The position numbers and the translations under genes are program-made. 64,000 nucleotides of DNA from JBGPTK01 sp963797765 (GTDB lineage: Bacteria > Acidobacteriota > Terriglobia > Acidiferrales > UBA7541): positions 1 through 64,000 of the forward strand of contig CAWCQU010000004.1 in assembly GCA_963797765.1 (NCBI GenBank). The letters run 5' to 3'. Below are positions 9,570 through 18,724 of the stretch, in pieces (positions within the stretch are counted from its first letter, which is position 1; the number at the start of each line of letters is the position of its first letter). The notes under the pieces were generated by a model. It was not told the DNA's origin. It did not search any database and was given only the letters and a program-made list of their open reading frames with translations.

Positions 9570-10127
9570 CTAGCGGGGCCAGAGCCAGCCGAAGGTGCCG
9601 GCTGTGAGCAGGGCGTAGACCAGGCCGTCGAATGATTCCTTCAACGTCATGCTCCAGGGTTGACCCTTCCAGATGCTGTTGCTCAAATTTCCCAGACCGT
9701 AGGCGAGGAAGGCGGCGGTGCCGACTACGCGGAAGACGGCGGGATAGAGCGCGCCGGGATTGACTGTGTGCGCGGTGAGAAATGCGACGAAGACACCGAT
9801 CACCAAACAGTAGCCGAACCAGAGGCCCAGGAACTTGGGCAAGTTAGGCGGGCCGCTGGGGAATACGGTGATGAAGCCTACGGGTCCCTGCTTAAATTTT
9901 TCGAGTACGGCGGGGGACTTCATGTCTTTGTGCGTGCAGAAGGGAAAATTATAGAAACCGCGCTTCAGGCCGGCGGCGCGCAGAGTGGCGAGAAGATTGT
10001 CCTCGTCAGGGAGTTTGTGGTATTCGCTGCGATGGTACGGCAGAACCATATGGATGATGGAGCTGGCCACGAAGACAATCACAGCCGAGAGCAGGATGGG
10101 GAGCCAAAGCGCGGCGAGCGGGACCAT
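9570..10127 (-). CDS. Conserved hypothetical four-helix membrane protein
   Basis: The 185-residue protein has about four hydrophobic segments: one at residues 7-29, two in the middle (LGLWFGYCLVIGVFVAFLTA and YPAVFRVVGTAAFLAYGLG) and one at the C-terminus (LVYALLTAGTFGWLW). A soluble loop of about 60 residues between helices 1 and 2 contains GFYNFPFCTHKDMKSP. The ATG at 10127 has TAGGAGG six bases upstream, so the TTG at 10133 is not used. It resembles unnamed inner-membrane proteins I associate with Acidobacteriota; no function can be assigned. It is transcribed alone. Confidence 0.7.
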   Translation of the reverse strand: MVPLAALWLPILLSAVIVFVASSIIHMVLPYHRSEYHKLPDEDNLLATLRAAGLKRGFYNFPFCTHKDMKSPAVLEKFKQGPVGFITVFPSGPPNLPKFLGLWFGYCLVIGVFVAFLTAHTVNPGALYPAVFRVVGTAAFLAYGLGNLSNSIWKGQPWSMTLKESFDGLVYALLTAGTFGWLWPR

Positions 10128-10133
10128 GTGCAA

Positions 10134-10551
10134 CCTCCTAGGGATGCGAGAGTGAAGGGATTGATTTCACGCGCGAGGCTACACTTTGGATCAGGTTGAG
10201 GTCAAGAGGAAGAGGAAGGAAGAGCAGGTCTATTAAGCAACGGTTGAGGAGCGCTTCCGGCCAATTTTGTTCGCGCCAGTGTCTGTACCGGACATTCGAT
10301 ATGCCGTGGGACCGGTGACCGTTTGATCGACTCACCAAGACTTGATTGGACAGCGCTTGCAGTTCGAGCCGCGCAGAATTGCCGGTTCCGTTGATGAGGT
10401 ATCTGACACGCACCATCGGCGGCTGAACTTCCACCAGCCGGTGCCGTGTGTGTCTAAAATGCCTGGCATGGGCCCGTCGGAGTAGAGAAAGCAGCGAAGA
10501 AATAATCGAATCACCAAAGAAAACTCCATGGGGCCAAATGGAGGGCAGCCA
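10134..10551. other. Non-coding gap between divergent genes
   Basis: This 418-base gap separates the membrane-protein gene (minus) from the di-heme cytochrome gene (plus) and should hold both promoters. I see no small gene, RNA or strong inverted repeat in it. Confidence 0.4.
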
Positions 10552-11838
10552 ATGAGATACATCGGTCTGACTCTCGCACTTGGGGCACTTCTGTTCACGA
10601 TCGCGCGTGCTAGTTCCATTGAGGCTCCTGCGGGATTTGACGGTACGACGAATGGCTTGGTAGATCAGAATACTCACCAACAAGATCAAAAAACATTTGA
10701 AGAGGTGGAAGCGATCAGCGATGGGCTTGGCCCGATTTACAATGCCCAGTCCTGCCGCGAGTGCCACCAGAGCCCCGTAAGCGGAGGCATCAGCCAGATC
10801 ACGGAATTGCGCGTGGGCCATCGGAACAGCGCCGGACAATTCGTGAACCCGAGCGTTCCGATCGCTGACGGAGCCGCGGTGATTACGGGCCGCACGTTAA
10901 TCAATGATCGTGCGATTTGTCCCAACGGAGCTTTCCCCGACGTGGAGCTTCAAGAGCGGGTGCCGGCAACAGAAAACATTCGCACGCTTCGCACATCTCT
11001 CAATTTGCTTGGAGATGGATTCGTGGAGGCTGTGCCGGACGAAACGTTGCGGGCAATCGCGGCCGATCAATGCCGCAAATCGCAAAATAAGATATGCGGC
11101 AAGACCATCTTAGTTCCCGTGCTGGAAGCTCCGGGGAAAAACGGGGTGGGTCGATTTGGCTGGAAGGATCAGCATGCGAGTCTGTTGTCTTTTGCCGGAG
11201 ATGCGTACCTGAACGAAATGGGAATCACCAACCGGCTTCTGCCTACTGACTTCACTACGCTCTGCGACACAGTTAAGGACCCGGAGGACACAACCCAGGC
11301 AGATGGCCTGGCGGACATCGATCGCTTTGCCCGGTTTATGCGAGCTACTAAGGCGCCGCCGAGAGACGCGAAGCTTGCGAACACAGCCGATGCACAGAGT
11401 GGATCGAAGCTGTTCGATTCCATCGGATGCGCGACGTGCCATGTGCGAACGCTGGAAACCGCTGCTACAGGAACGGTGATCAACGGTGGAACATTTACCG
11501 TGCCGGCAGCCTTGGGAAGCACTGAATTCCACCCGTTCAGCGACTTCCTGCTGCATGACGTGGGAACGGGAGATGGAATCGTCATCGCGGTGGAAGAACA
11601 CTTCGGACGCAACTATATGGCGATGCAACCAAGTTTTAATCCGACGGCGAACCGGATGCGAACAGCGCCGCTGTGGGGAGTTCGCACGCGCGACCGATTG
11701 ATGCACGACGGCGAGTCGCTTACGTTTTCAGATGCGATCTTGCGGCATAGGGGAGAGGCCACCCAATCGAGGAGTGGGTTCGTTCGATTGAACGCCAAGG
11801 AGAAGGAGCAACTAATCACTTTCTTAAAGTCGCTTTGA
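10552..11838 (+). CDS. Di-heme c-type oxidoreductase (DHOR / thiol-oxidoreductase-like, COG3488)
   Basis: The protein of 428 residues is exported (MRYIGLTLALGALLFTIARA) and carries two CxxCH heme-binding sites, CRECH near residue 67 and CATCH near residue 293. The pattern GLGPIYNAQSCRECHQSP, the central GRFGWKDQHASLLSF and the C-terminal TAPLWGVRTRDRLMHDG are hallmarks of the DHOR family, periplasmic cytochromes often found near iron-uptake or peroxidase-like genes. The start at 10552 follows a GGAGGG at suitable spacing. The physiological electron partner is not indicated by the neighbours. Confidence 0.88.
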   Translation: MRYIGLTLALGALLFTIARASSIEAPAGFDGTTNGLVDQNTHQQDQKTFEEVEAISDGLGPIYNAQSCRECHQSPVSGGISQITELRVGHRNSAGQFVNPSVPIADGAAVITGRTLINDRAICPNGAFPDVELQERVPATENIRTLRTSLNLLGDGFVEAVPDETLRAIAADQCRKSQNKICGKTILVPVLEAPGKNGVGRFGWKDQHASLLSFAGDAYLNEMGITNRLLPTDFTTLCDTVKDPEDTTQADGLADIDRFARFMRATKAPPRDAKLANTADAQSGSKLFDSIGCATCHVRTLETAATGTVINGGTFTVPAALGSTEFHPFSDFLLHDVGTGDGIVIAVEEHFGRNYMAMQPSFNPTANRMRTAPLWGVRTRDRLMHDGESLTFSDAILRHRGEATQSRSGFVRLNAKEKEQLITFLKSL

Positions 11839-12164
11839 GAGCGCGCCCGGGCTGGGGGTTCTATAGGCGATGGAATCGGCGGGTGCGTCCTGAACGATTG
11901 AAACTTCCTACCTTCCGCTTGATGGAGCCGATGGCAAAGACTGGGTTATGTCTTTGCCGTCCGGACGTTGCTGTTTGCCAGGTCAGATCTAATTCTATTT
12001 CCTAAAACCATCCAATCCCCGGGCGCGAGATTTCCACAGGTGACGGAAATGACAATTGAAAAAAAATAAATCTCCGTGTAGGACTAGTGGGTTCGTAATG
12101 ACCCCAGTGTGGCTCGGCCCCCAATCGCAAGAAGTTCGCGGTTTCGTGATCATCGGGAGGAGCG
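11839..12164. other. Non-coding gap before the regulator
   Basis: This 326-base stretch lies between the di-heme cytochrome and the AraC-type regulator. I see no gene, RNA or clear terminator in it; it presumably holds the regulator promoter. Confidence 0.35.
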
Positions 12165-13040
12165 GTGGAAAGGCTCAGAATTATCTGGGTGGACCTGCGC
12201 CTATCCCCTCGCATTCCCGGACTTTGTGACGAAATCCCAGACATCTACGAACCCGTCCGAGTGTGCAGCCACGGTGCGATAGATGTCGCGATTCGGGAAA
12301 ACCAGCCGGGACTTCTGTGCTTCGAGTACGACTCTCCCGCGCCCACGCAGTTAGAAGTGCTGCGTTCTACAAGATCAATCTACCCCTCGCTGCCAATCTT
12401 GATGATTACAGAAGATCACTCGGAAGAGTTGGCCGTGTGGGCGCTGCGAATGAGAGTGTGGGACTACATGGTAGCGCCCGTCTCGGTTGATGATTTGTGC
12501 CTTCGGTTCGCGGCGTTTTCGCAGGCAGCGCCGGCGGTTCACGAAGAGAATTGGGCGAAGAGCACGAGCGCAAGTCCCTGGAACACACCCGAACAACTCA
12601 GAGAAAGGCCGCGTGCAGACAAAGGATGCCGATTCATGCCTGCGATATCCTTTGTGGATGAAAACATGGCGGAAAAGATTTCGCTCGGCAAGGTGGCGCA
12701 GGTGTGCGGGCTGGGGCCGTTCCAATTCAGCCGGGCTTTCAAACAGGAACAAGGCACAACCTTCCGGGAGTTTCTGATCCAGCGGCGCATCAACCGGGCG
12801 CTGCACCTCTTCAATGATCCGCAGGCATCCGTGACGGACGTGGCCTTCGCTGTAGGATTTAACGATCTTTCCTATTTCGCACGAATGTTCCGGCGCGTCA
12901 CGGGATTTTCTCCATCCCTCTACCGCAAGGAACGGGGATTGCGAGAAATGTTTCGTCTTCGTGTGGCGCAACCCGTTCGAGATACTCAGCCGGACTGGCC
13001 GATTGCAAAAGACTCCTACTCCTCCGCAAAGAAATCCTAG
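12165..13040 (+). CDS. AraC-family regulator with degenerate receiver domain
   Basis: The 291-residue protein starts at a GTG preceded by GGGAGGAG. Residues 1-125 have receiver-domain layout (IIWVDLRL, LLCFEYDSPAP, PILMITEDHSEE, VWDYMVAPVSVDD). The expected phospho-acceptor Asp is replaced by Glu/Tyr and the conserved Lys of the KP motif by Ala, so normal phosphorylation is unlikely. Residues about 160-265 form the double helix-turn-helix AraC domain (ISLGKVAQVCGLGPFQFSRA and SVTDVAFAVGFNDLSYFARM). It sits immediately upstream of, and parallel to, the eCIS operon and is the obvious candidate regulator of it, although no binding site is identified. Confidence 0.85.
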   Translation: MERLRIIWVDLRLSPRIPGLCDEIPDIYEPVRVCSHGAIDVAIRENQPGLLCFEYDSPAPTQLEVLRSTRSIYPSLPILMITEDHSEELAVWALRMRVWDYMVAPVSVDDLCLRFAAFSQAAPAVHEENWAKSTSASPWNTPEQLRERPRADKGCRFMPAISFVDENMAEKISLGKVAQVCGLGPFQFSRAFKQEQGTTFREFLIQRRINRALHLFNDPQASVTDVAFAVGFNDLSYFARMFRRVTGFSPSLYRKERGLREMFRLRVAQPVRDTQPDWPIAKDSYSSAKKS

Positions 13041-13127
13041 CTTCGCCTTGAAATCTTGTGTTATTCCGCAACGGAAATCATCAGGCCTTTTTTGAAACGC
13101 TGTAGCCGCCCGAAGAAACAGGAGCAC

Positions 13128-13143
13128 GGCTGCCCCGGCAGCC
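13128..13143 (+). promoter_or_regulatory. Short hairpin in the eCIS leader
   Basis: GGCTGCC and GGCAGCC form a perfect seven-base stem separated by two bases, about 35 bases upstream of the sheath start codon and just before its AAAGGGGG ribosome binding site. It could mark a transcript end or affect translation; no T-run follows, so a simple terminator is not supported. Confidence 0.25.
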
Positions 13144-13177
13144 AGCCATTCTACACATTGGAGCTAAAGGGGGAAGC

Positions 13178-15238
13178 ATGCCAGTAAACCCAACCTACCC
13201 CGGCGTGTACATCGAAGAGATCCCGAGCGGGGTTCACACGATCACCGGCGTGGCAACTTCGATTGGCGCGTTTATTGATTCCTTCCCTCAGGGACCGTTG
13301 GACAAAGCTGTCCAGATTCTGAGTTTTGCGGACTTTGAGCGCTCGTTTGGCGGCTTGGATACGAAGAGCGAGGCGAGCTATGCGATTCAGCAGTTTTTCC
13401 TGAATGGTGGATCGATGGCGTATGTGATTCGCGTCGGCGGATCGGGCATCAACGCCGCGGCGGTGGATCTGGTACAAGCGATCAGTGGGACGAGTGTATT
13501 AATTACGGTTACAGCGGGCAGCATGATCGGCGGGAAGTTAGTGAAGAATCCGGGAACGTGGGGAAACAACATTCGGGTGGCGGTGGATTACAACACCACA
13601 TCGAGTGTTCCCGACCCGACCGAATCGGTTTCGGAACTCTTCAACCTGACCATCACAGAAGTAGACCCGGTGACCGGACTTATCGTCAGTACGGAGACCT
13701 TCCGTAACCTAACGCTGCGTTCGAGCGTGATTAACAGCGCGACAGACGTTGTGAACCAGGGTTCGCAGCTGGTGTACCTCTCCAACCCCGCCTCGACCGC
13801 GACCCCCCGTCCCCTGGCAACAGGAACGTTGGGAGCGAATCTGGCAATGCCACCACTGATTCCCGCGACGAGCGGAACATTCACAATCACTGTTGATCCG
13901 GATGGGACGGGGACTCACGTTCCCGCCAAGGCGTGGATCGGCAAGTTAGACTATGGGTCAATTACAGTTAGTGACTTCCCCAGCCTGCGTCCTTATCTGG
14001 AAGCAGCCATCAAGAGTGCGACGCCTGATCCCACCGACCTGAGCGATGTGAATAACCCGCTCGTTGCTCCCCTTCTGGCTGGCGCGAGCGTACAGCTGGT
14101 GGGAAACGGCACCGCTGGCGCTCCGTATCAGTTCCGCATCCTGGCAGGCGGAAACGGGCCCAACATCAGTCCGAATGCCACGATTGCAATCGACGATTCC
14201 GGCCTAAGCCACTCGCTGGGCTTGAAGACTGCAGTGGCAAACGTTCAGCAATATTCGCTGGGCATCAGCGGAGCTGTGCCTGGAGCGCAATTGCCGCTGA
14301 CGGGAAGCGGCGGAGTTGGAACAAACGGCGGGACTCCCGGCGCGACGCAATTGATTGGCATTCCGCTGCAGAAGACCGGGTTGTATGCGCTTGAGGACGT
14401 GGACTTGTTCAACATCCTGTGCATACCGCTGGCCGCGACCCTGGGCGCAACTGACTTTCAAGCGGTGATCTCTTCAGCCACGGCCTATTGCGACGCGCGG
14501 CGTGCCTTCCTGATTGTGGATATTCCTCCGGCCGTGAAGGACCTGGGGGGCATGCAAACATGGATGAGCCAAAATGATAGCCTGCGGGATACCAATTCCG
14601 CCGTCTACTTCCCCCGGGTTCTGATTCCCGACCCGCTGAATGACTTCCGGCTTCGTGACGTCGCACCCAGCGGAACCATCGCAGGACTTTATGCCCTGAC
14701 GGATGCGAACCGCGGAGTTTGGAAAGCGCCTGCGGGAACGGAGACGAATCTGCGAAATGTTTCGCAGCTTGTCTACAACCTGACGGATGGAGAAAACGGG
14801 GTATTGAACCCGCTGGGCATCAATTGCCTGCGAGCCTTTCCCGTGTATGGAAACGTGTGCTGGGGCGCGCGAACTTTGGACGGCGCGGACGTGCAGGCTT
14901 CCGATTGGAAATATATTCCGGTGCGCCGGTTCGCGTTGTTCCTGGAAGAGAGCCTGTATCGCGGAACGAAGTGGGTGGTGTTTGAGCCGAATGACGAGCC
15001 GCTGTGGTCGCAGATTCGCTTGAACATCGGCGCGTTCATGCAAAGCCTGTTCCGGCAGGGAGCATTTCAGGGGAAGACTCCGCAAGAAGCGTACTTCGTG
15101 AAGTGCGATAACGAGACCACGACGCAGAACGACATCAACAACGGAATCGTCAACATCATCGTGGGATTCGCGCCGCTGAAGCCGGCGGAATTCGTGATTA
15201 TCCAAATCCAACAAATTGCCGGGCAGATTCAAACGTAA
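13178..15238 (+). CDS. eCIS contractile sheath protein (Afp2-4 / Pvc2-4-like)
   Basis: The sheath polymer contracts to drive the tube through a target envelope. At 686 residues it is long for the family. The N-terminus (YPGVYIEEIPSGVHTITGV) and the C-terminal domain (WSQIRLNIGAFMQSLFRQGA, then NGIVNIIVGFAPLKPAEFV) are typical sheath signatures. An extra domain of about 115 residues (roughly 233-350) with TITVDPDG, a helix LRPYLEAAIKSA and the stretch IAIDDSGLSHSLGL is inserted between them. A related motif recurs in the tail protein at 36177-39020. The start has a strong AAAGGGGG. It is the first gene of a co-directional block of more than 20 genes, and the only sheath gene; Afp and PVC have three. 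Confidence 0.95.
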   Translation: MPVNPTYPGVYIEEIPSGVHTITGVATSIGAFIDSFPQGPLDKAVQILSFADFERSFGGLDTKSEASYAIQQFFLNGGSMAYVIRVGGSGINAAAVDLVQAISGTSVLITVTAGSMIGGKLVKNPGTWGNNIRVAVDYNTTSSVPDPTESVSELFNLTITEVDPVTGLIVSTETFRNLTLRSSVINSATDVVNQGSQLVYLSNPASTATPRPLATGTLGANLAMPPLIPATSGTFTITVDPDGTGTHVPAKAWIGKLDYGSITVSDFPSLRPYLEAAIKSATPDPTDLSDVNNPLVAPLLAGASVQLVGNGTAGAPYQFRILAGGNGPNISPNATIAIDDSGLSHSLGLKTAVANVQQYSLGISGAVPGAQLPLTGSGGVGTNGGTPGATQLIGIPLQKTGLYALEDVDLFNILCIPLAATLGATDFQAVISSATAYCDARRAFLIVDIPPAVKDLGGMQTWMSQNDSLRDTNSAVYFPRVLIPDPLNDFRLRDVAPSGTIAGLYALTDANRGVWKAPAGTETNLRNVSQLVYNLTDGENGVLNPLGINCLRAFPVYGNVCWGARTLDGADVQASDWKYIPVRRFALFLEESLYRGTKWVVFEPNDEPLWSQIRLNIGAFMQSLFRQGAFQGKTPQEAYFVKCDNETTTQNDINNGIVNIIVGFAPLKPAEFVIIQIQQIAGQIQT

Positions 15239-15250
15239 GGAGACTCGCGT

Positions 15251-15778
15251 ATGGCTCAGTTCAGCGTGAACCCAACCCGATTCGACCCCTACAAGAATTT
15301 CAAGTTCCGGGTGAAATGGGACGGCAAGTATGTGGCCGGAATCAGCAAGTGCGGCGGGCTCAAACGCACAACCGATGTGGTGGAACATCGCGAGGGCGGA
15401 GACCCCAGTACATCCCATAAATCGCCCGCGCGGAGCAAATACGATCCGATCACGCTCGAGCGCGGCGTCACTCACGACACCGAATTCGAGAAGTGGGCCA
15501 ACAAGATCTGGGATTTGGGCGCCGGGCTTGGCGCGGAAGTATCCCTGGCGGATTTCCGCAAGGACGTGATCATCGACTTGTTCAATGAAGCCGGGCAGAA
15601 AGTGATTTCCTACAAAGTGTACCGCTGCTGGGTTTCCGAATATCAGGCGATGCCCGACCTGGACGCGAATGCCGGCGCCGTGGCGATTCAGCATATCAAA
15701 TTGGAAAACGAAGGCTGGGAGCGGGACTTGAGCGTGACTGAGCCGAAAGAACCCAGCTTTACATTGCCGGCAGCGTGA
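15251..15778 (+). CDS. eCIS inner tube protein (Afp1/5-like, T4 gp19 family)
   Basis: The 175-residue protein matches the phage tail tube family TIGR02241. It has FKFRVKWDGKYVAGISKCGG near the N-terminus, ITLERGVTHDTEFEKW in the middle and a C-terminal strand VAIQHIKLENEGWERD. Hexameric rings of this protein form the inner tube inside the sheath. It lies 12 bases after the sheath gene, and its stop overlaps the next gene as GTGA, implying translational coupling. Only one tube paralogue is present, unlike Afp with two. Confidence 0.94.
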   Translation: MAQFSVNPTRFDPYKNFKFRVKWDGKYVAGISKCGGLKRTTDVVEHREGGDPSTSHKSPARSKYDPITLERGVTHDTEFEKWANKIWDLGAGLGAEVSLADFRKDVIIDLFNEAGQKVISYKVYRCWVSEYQAMPDLDANAGAVAIQHIKLENEGWERDLSVTEPKEPSFTLPAA

Positions 15779-16647
15779 ACCTGAATTTCGAATATCGCGC
15801 CGTCATCCCCGGAGGCATTTGGCAGGATGGAGCGTGCGTGCGCGAAGCGCGCCTGCGGCCATTGACCGGAGACGACGAGGCTTTTCTCCTCGATGCCGGG
15901 GATTTTTTTTCTCCAGCAGCGCGCACGACGGCGCTGCTTTCGCGATGTCTAGTGGGAATGGGGCAACTGGAAGATGTAACGCCCGGATTGGTCCGAGCGC
16001 TGACGGTGGGAGACCGGGAGGCGTTGCTGCTTCACCTGCGGCGAATCACTTTTGGCGACAGCCTGCCTTGCGTGTTGGTATGCCCGCGAGCCGGTTGCGG
16101 CAAGAAGATGGATCTGGACATGCGAGTAAGCGAACTCTTGCTGCCTGCGTATGGAAACTCACAAGAAAGCTACGAGTGCGATGTGATTGCAGAGGGCGCG
16201 GAATATCACGTGCGGTTCCGGCTTCCCACCGGGGCGGACCAGGAGCTTGCCGCAGATCGATCGTTCGCGGATTTGCCCGCCGCGGAGCGGCTGGTATTGC
16301 AGCTTTGCGTGAAGCAGATTTCTGACGATGAAACCGGGATTCGGGCCGTAGAAGAATGGCCGTTGGAGCTGGCAGACAGGATTGGCGCAAAGATGGCCGA
16401 ACTTGATCCACAGGCGGAAATTCTGCTCCACCTTAAATGTCCCGAGTGCGAAAACGAGTTCACCGCTGAATTTGACGCGGCCGCTTATTTCTACCAGGAA
16501 TTGCGTGGCCGCATCCCGCATCTCTACCAGGAAGTCCACAGAATCGCCAATTCCTACCATTGGAGCGAATCCGAAATCCTTGGCATGACCCCCAGAAAGA
16601 GAATGGTGTACCTGAACCTGCTGGCGGGGGAGGGCGAATTTGAGTGA
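15775..16647 (+). CDS. eCIS baseplate-assembly protein with paired-Cys sites
   Basis: The GTG start overlaps the tube stop. The 290-residue product resembles proteins annotated as T4-family baseplate hub assembly chaperones in eCIS loci (LRPLTGDDEAFLLDAG, then ALTVGDREALLLHLRRITFG). Two CxxC-type sites are visible: CPRAGCGK near residue 103 and CPECENEF near residue 222, which together could coordinate one zinc ion as a split ribbon. The C-terminus (SYHWSESEILGMTPRKRMVY) resembles the short helical phage chaperone domain that pairs with tail proteins. Its position directly after the tube gene supports a role in tube or baseplate assembly. Confidence 0.7.
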   Translation: MNLNFEYRAVIPGGIWQDGACVREARLRPLTGDDEAFLLDAGDFFSPAARTTALLSRCLVGMGQLEDVTPGLVRALTVGDREALLLHLRRITFGDSLPCVLVCPRAGCGKKMDLDMRVSELLLPAYGNSQESYECDVIAEGAEYHVRFRLPTGADQELAADRSFADLPAAERLVLQLCVKQISDDETGIRAVEEWPLELADRIGAKMAELDPQAEILLHLKCPECENEFTAEFDAAAYFYQELRGRIPHLYQEVHRIANSYHWSESEILGMTPRKRMVYLNLLAGEGEFE

Positions 16648-17434
16648 GTTCCTGGCCAGAGTGGTGAGGAAAGGGATGGGGAGGCCTTGCACGGCCGCCG
16701 CGCCTGAGCCGAATCTGTTGCCGTATTTTCCGTTTGTGGCAGCTGACTCCCGAAAACCGCGAAACGATCCCGAGGACTCGCGATTAGCGGCAAGCAGAGG
16801 TGAGATGAGGAGCGAGTCAAGCGAAGATACAAGGCGAGTTGAGCGGCCGTCGGCGAAAATTTTCCCCGCGGCACTGCCACGTCCCTTCGAAGTGCAGCTC
16901 GACCGGAACATGCCTCCGTCTGGCAAGACTTCGGCAGAGCCGGGCGGCGAAACGAGAATGGAGCGGGTGACATCTTTGCTTCCGAGGGCGGAAATTTCAG
17001 CACGAAATGCGAGCGAGCATTCGGGGAATCGAATTCACGCCGGCGAACCTGCTCCATTGGAACAGCTTGATGCCGGGGCGTCTCTTCAGCGGGAACAAAT
17101 CTCACAAGTTAATCCTGTTTCGTTGAGCGAAGCGAGCAAGGCTCACGCCGAAAAAACCCGATCCATGACGAATGAAAACAAGGCAGGCAGGACCAAGGTT
17201 GAGCCGCGAGCACCGTTGGAGGAGAGCAATCCCGCCACGCGAAGTCAGTCGGCTCGCACAAATCAGGTCGCAGCCAACGGAGATTCCGTGGTCCAGGTTC
17301 GCATCGGCAGAGTCGAAGTACGCGTAAATGCTCCGCCTGCTCCGCCCGCGCCTGTCGCAACACAAGCACGAGGACCGCGAGGGTTCTCCGAATACGCGGC
17401 AATGCGGCGGTACCTGACGCGGACCCGAATATAA
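16640..17434 (+). CDS. eCIS-linked low-complexity protein of unknown function
   Basis: A TTG start overlaps the upstream gene by eight bases and has GGGGGAGGG before it. Most of the 264 residues are polar and low in order (many Ser, Glu, Arg, Pro), with no recognised domain. The last 50 residues contain VVQVRIGRVEVRVNAPPAPP and end GFSEYAAMRRYLTRTRI, a pattern that recurs at the C-terminus of small proteins at this position in other eCIS loci. It may be a flexible assembly factor. A membrane or secretion signal is absent. Confidence 0.6.
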   Translation: MSEFLARVVRKGMGRPCTAAAPEPNLLPYFPFVAADSRKPRNDPEDSRLAASRGEMRSESSEDTRRVERPSAKIFPAALPRPFEVQLDRNMPPSGKTSAEPGGETRMERVTSLLPRAEISARNASEHSGNRIHAGEPAPLEQLDAGASLQREQISQVNPVSLSEASKAHAEKTRSMTNENKAGRTKVEPRAPLEESNPATRSQSARTNQVAANGDSVVQVRIGRVEVRVNAPPAPPAPVATQARGPRGFSEYAAMRRYLTRTRI

Positions 17435-17443
17435 GGGGAACGG

Positions 17444-18724
17444 ATGAGCACTTTTGAAGTCATCCGGGGAGTGACCTGGACGTTGAGGAAGCTCTTGACG
17501 GACAACCTGGAAGTGAGTCCGGTGACGATCACGCTAGTCCCGCCGGATGGCGCGATTACCGGCGTATCCGGGCGGCGGGTGAATTTGTATTTGTACCTGG
17601 TTGAGGAGAACGGATATCTGAAAAATCAGGAAATTCCCGGGCAGGGATCTCCCGGCGCGTACGGGCACCCCCCGCTCAGTCTGAACCTGCATTACATGAT
17701 GACGGGCTACAGCGAATCGGATCTTTCGCTTGATCGGGACTTAGTGGCGCAGGAGGCGCTGGCGGATGCGATGCGCGTCTTCCATGATTTTGCAATCTTA
17801 ACACCCGACAGGGTGGTGATGGATCCCACGCTGCTGGGGGAATTCGAGCAGGTGAAAATAACCTTGCAGCCCGCGAACCTGGACCAATTGACCAAGGTGT
17901 GGGCGGCCATGCCGCAGGCGAATTACCGCTGTTCCGTGGCTTACAACGTCTCCGTGGTACAGATCGAAAGCAAATTGCCGCGGCGTACGCCGCTTCCGGT
18001 AAAAACGCGCCGGCTGCACGCCGCCACCATGGGGCGGCCCCAGATTTCATCCATCTATCGAACACCGGCCCTGCCGGCCGATCCCACCGGCGACCAGCGC
18101 GCGGCCGTGACGCAGTCTCTGACGATTGAAGGCTCAGGTTTCCGGGCCATGCAAACATGGGTGAAATTTGGGGGGCTTGATCCGATTCCCGTGATTCCCA
18201 TGACGGACGGGTTGATCCAAATCACTGTGCCGGATTCCACGTATCCGCCCGTCGGAGCAAATCCGCCGCAACCGATCGGGCCTGACGACCAATTGCAGCC
18301 GGGGCCGCAACTGGTGGAAGTGCGAATCCAACGAACTGGCGGAGGAGTGGCAGGCGGATTGGATCGAGGCACCACGTTTATTGAGCCGCAAGTGGAAGTG
18401 TCGAACCAGACGGTATTCATGCTTGTGCCGGGGATCACGTCCATCGCACCCAACCCCGCAAGTTTGACCGATCTTCTGACGGTAACCGGTACGCGGCTGT
18501 TCAAAGCGGGGATGCAAAGTTTTGTGCTTGTCGCGGACGTGGCGATCGAGGTGCGCGCACCACAGGCGGGAGACCCCTGGGTAGCCCCGACCGACACGCA
18601 GGTGCAGGTTCCGTTGGCGGCGGTGGCGGCAAGCCCGTCGCCGCCGGCGCCAAACCCGTACCCGGTACACGTGCAAATGAATGGCGCCTTGAGCGCGGAC
18701 GAGCTGGACCTCCTTCTCCCATGA
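17444..18724 (+). CDS. DUF4255 / Pvc16-like tail terminator with IPT/TIG-like domains
   Basis: The N-terminal 190 residues (FEVIRGVTWTLRKLLTDNL, NLYLYLVEENGYLKNQ, SLNLHYMMTGYSESDL) match DUF4255, the family of Afp16/Pvc16, which caps the tube and sheath and fixes particle length. The remaining 230 residues are beta-rich and contain two segments (IEGSGFRAMQTWVKFGG and SIAPNPASLTDLLTVTGTRL) resembling IPT/TIG immunoglobulin-like repeats, an extension often seen in environmental eCIS. It begins ten bases after the previous gene, and its stop overlaps the ATPase start (ATGA). Confidence 0.88.
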   Translation: MSTFEVIRGVTWTLRKLLTDNLEVSPVTITLVPPDGAITGVSGRRVNLYLYLVEENGYLKNQEIPGQGSPGAYGHPPLSLNLHYMMTGYSESDLSLDRDLVAQEALADAMRVFHDFAILTPDRVVMDPTLLGEFEQVKITLQPANLDQLTKVWAAMPQANYRCSVAYNVSVVQIESKLPRRTPLPVKTRRLHAATMGRPQISSIYRTPALPADPTGDQRAAVTQSLTIEGSGFRAMQTWVKFGGLDPIPVIPMTDGLIQITVPDSTYPPVGANPPQPIGPDDQLQPGPQLVEVRIQRTGGGVAGGLDRGTTFIEPQVEVSNQTVFMLVPGITSIAPNPASLTDLLTVTGTRLFKAGMQSFVLVADVAIEVRAPQAGDPWVAPTDTQVQVPLAAVAASPSPPAPNPYPVHVQMNGALSADELDLLLP

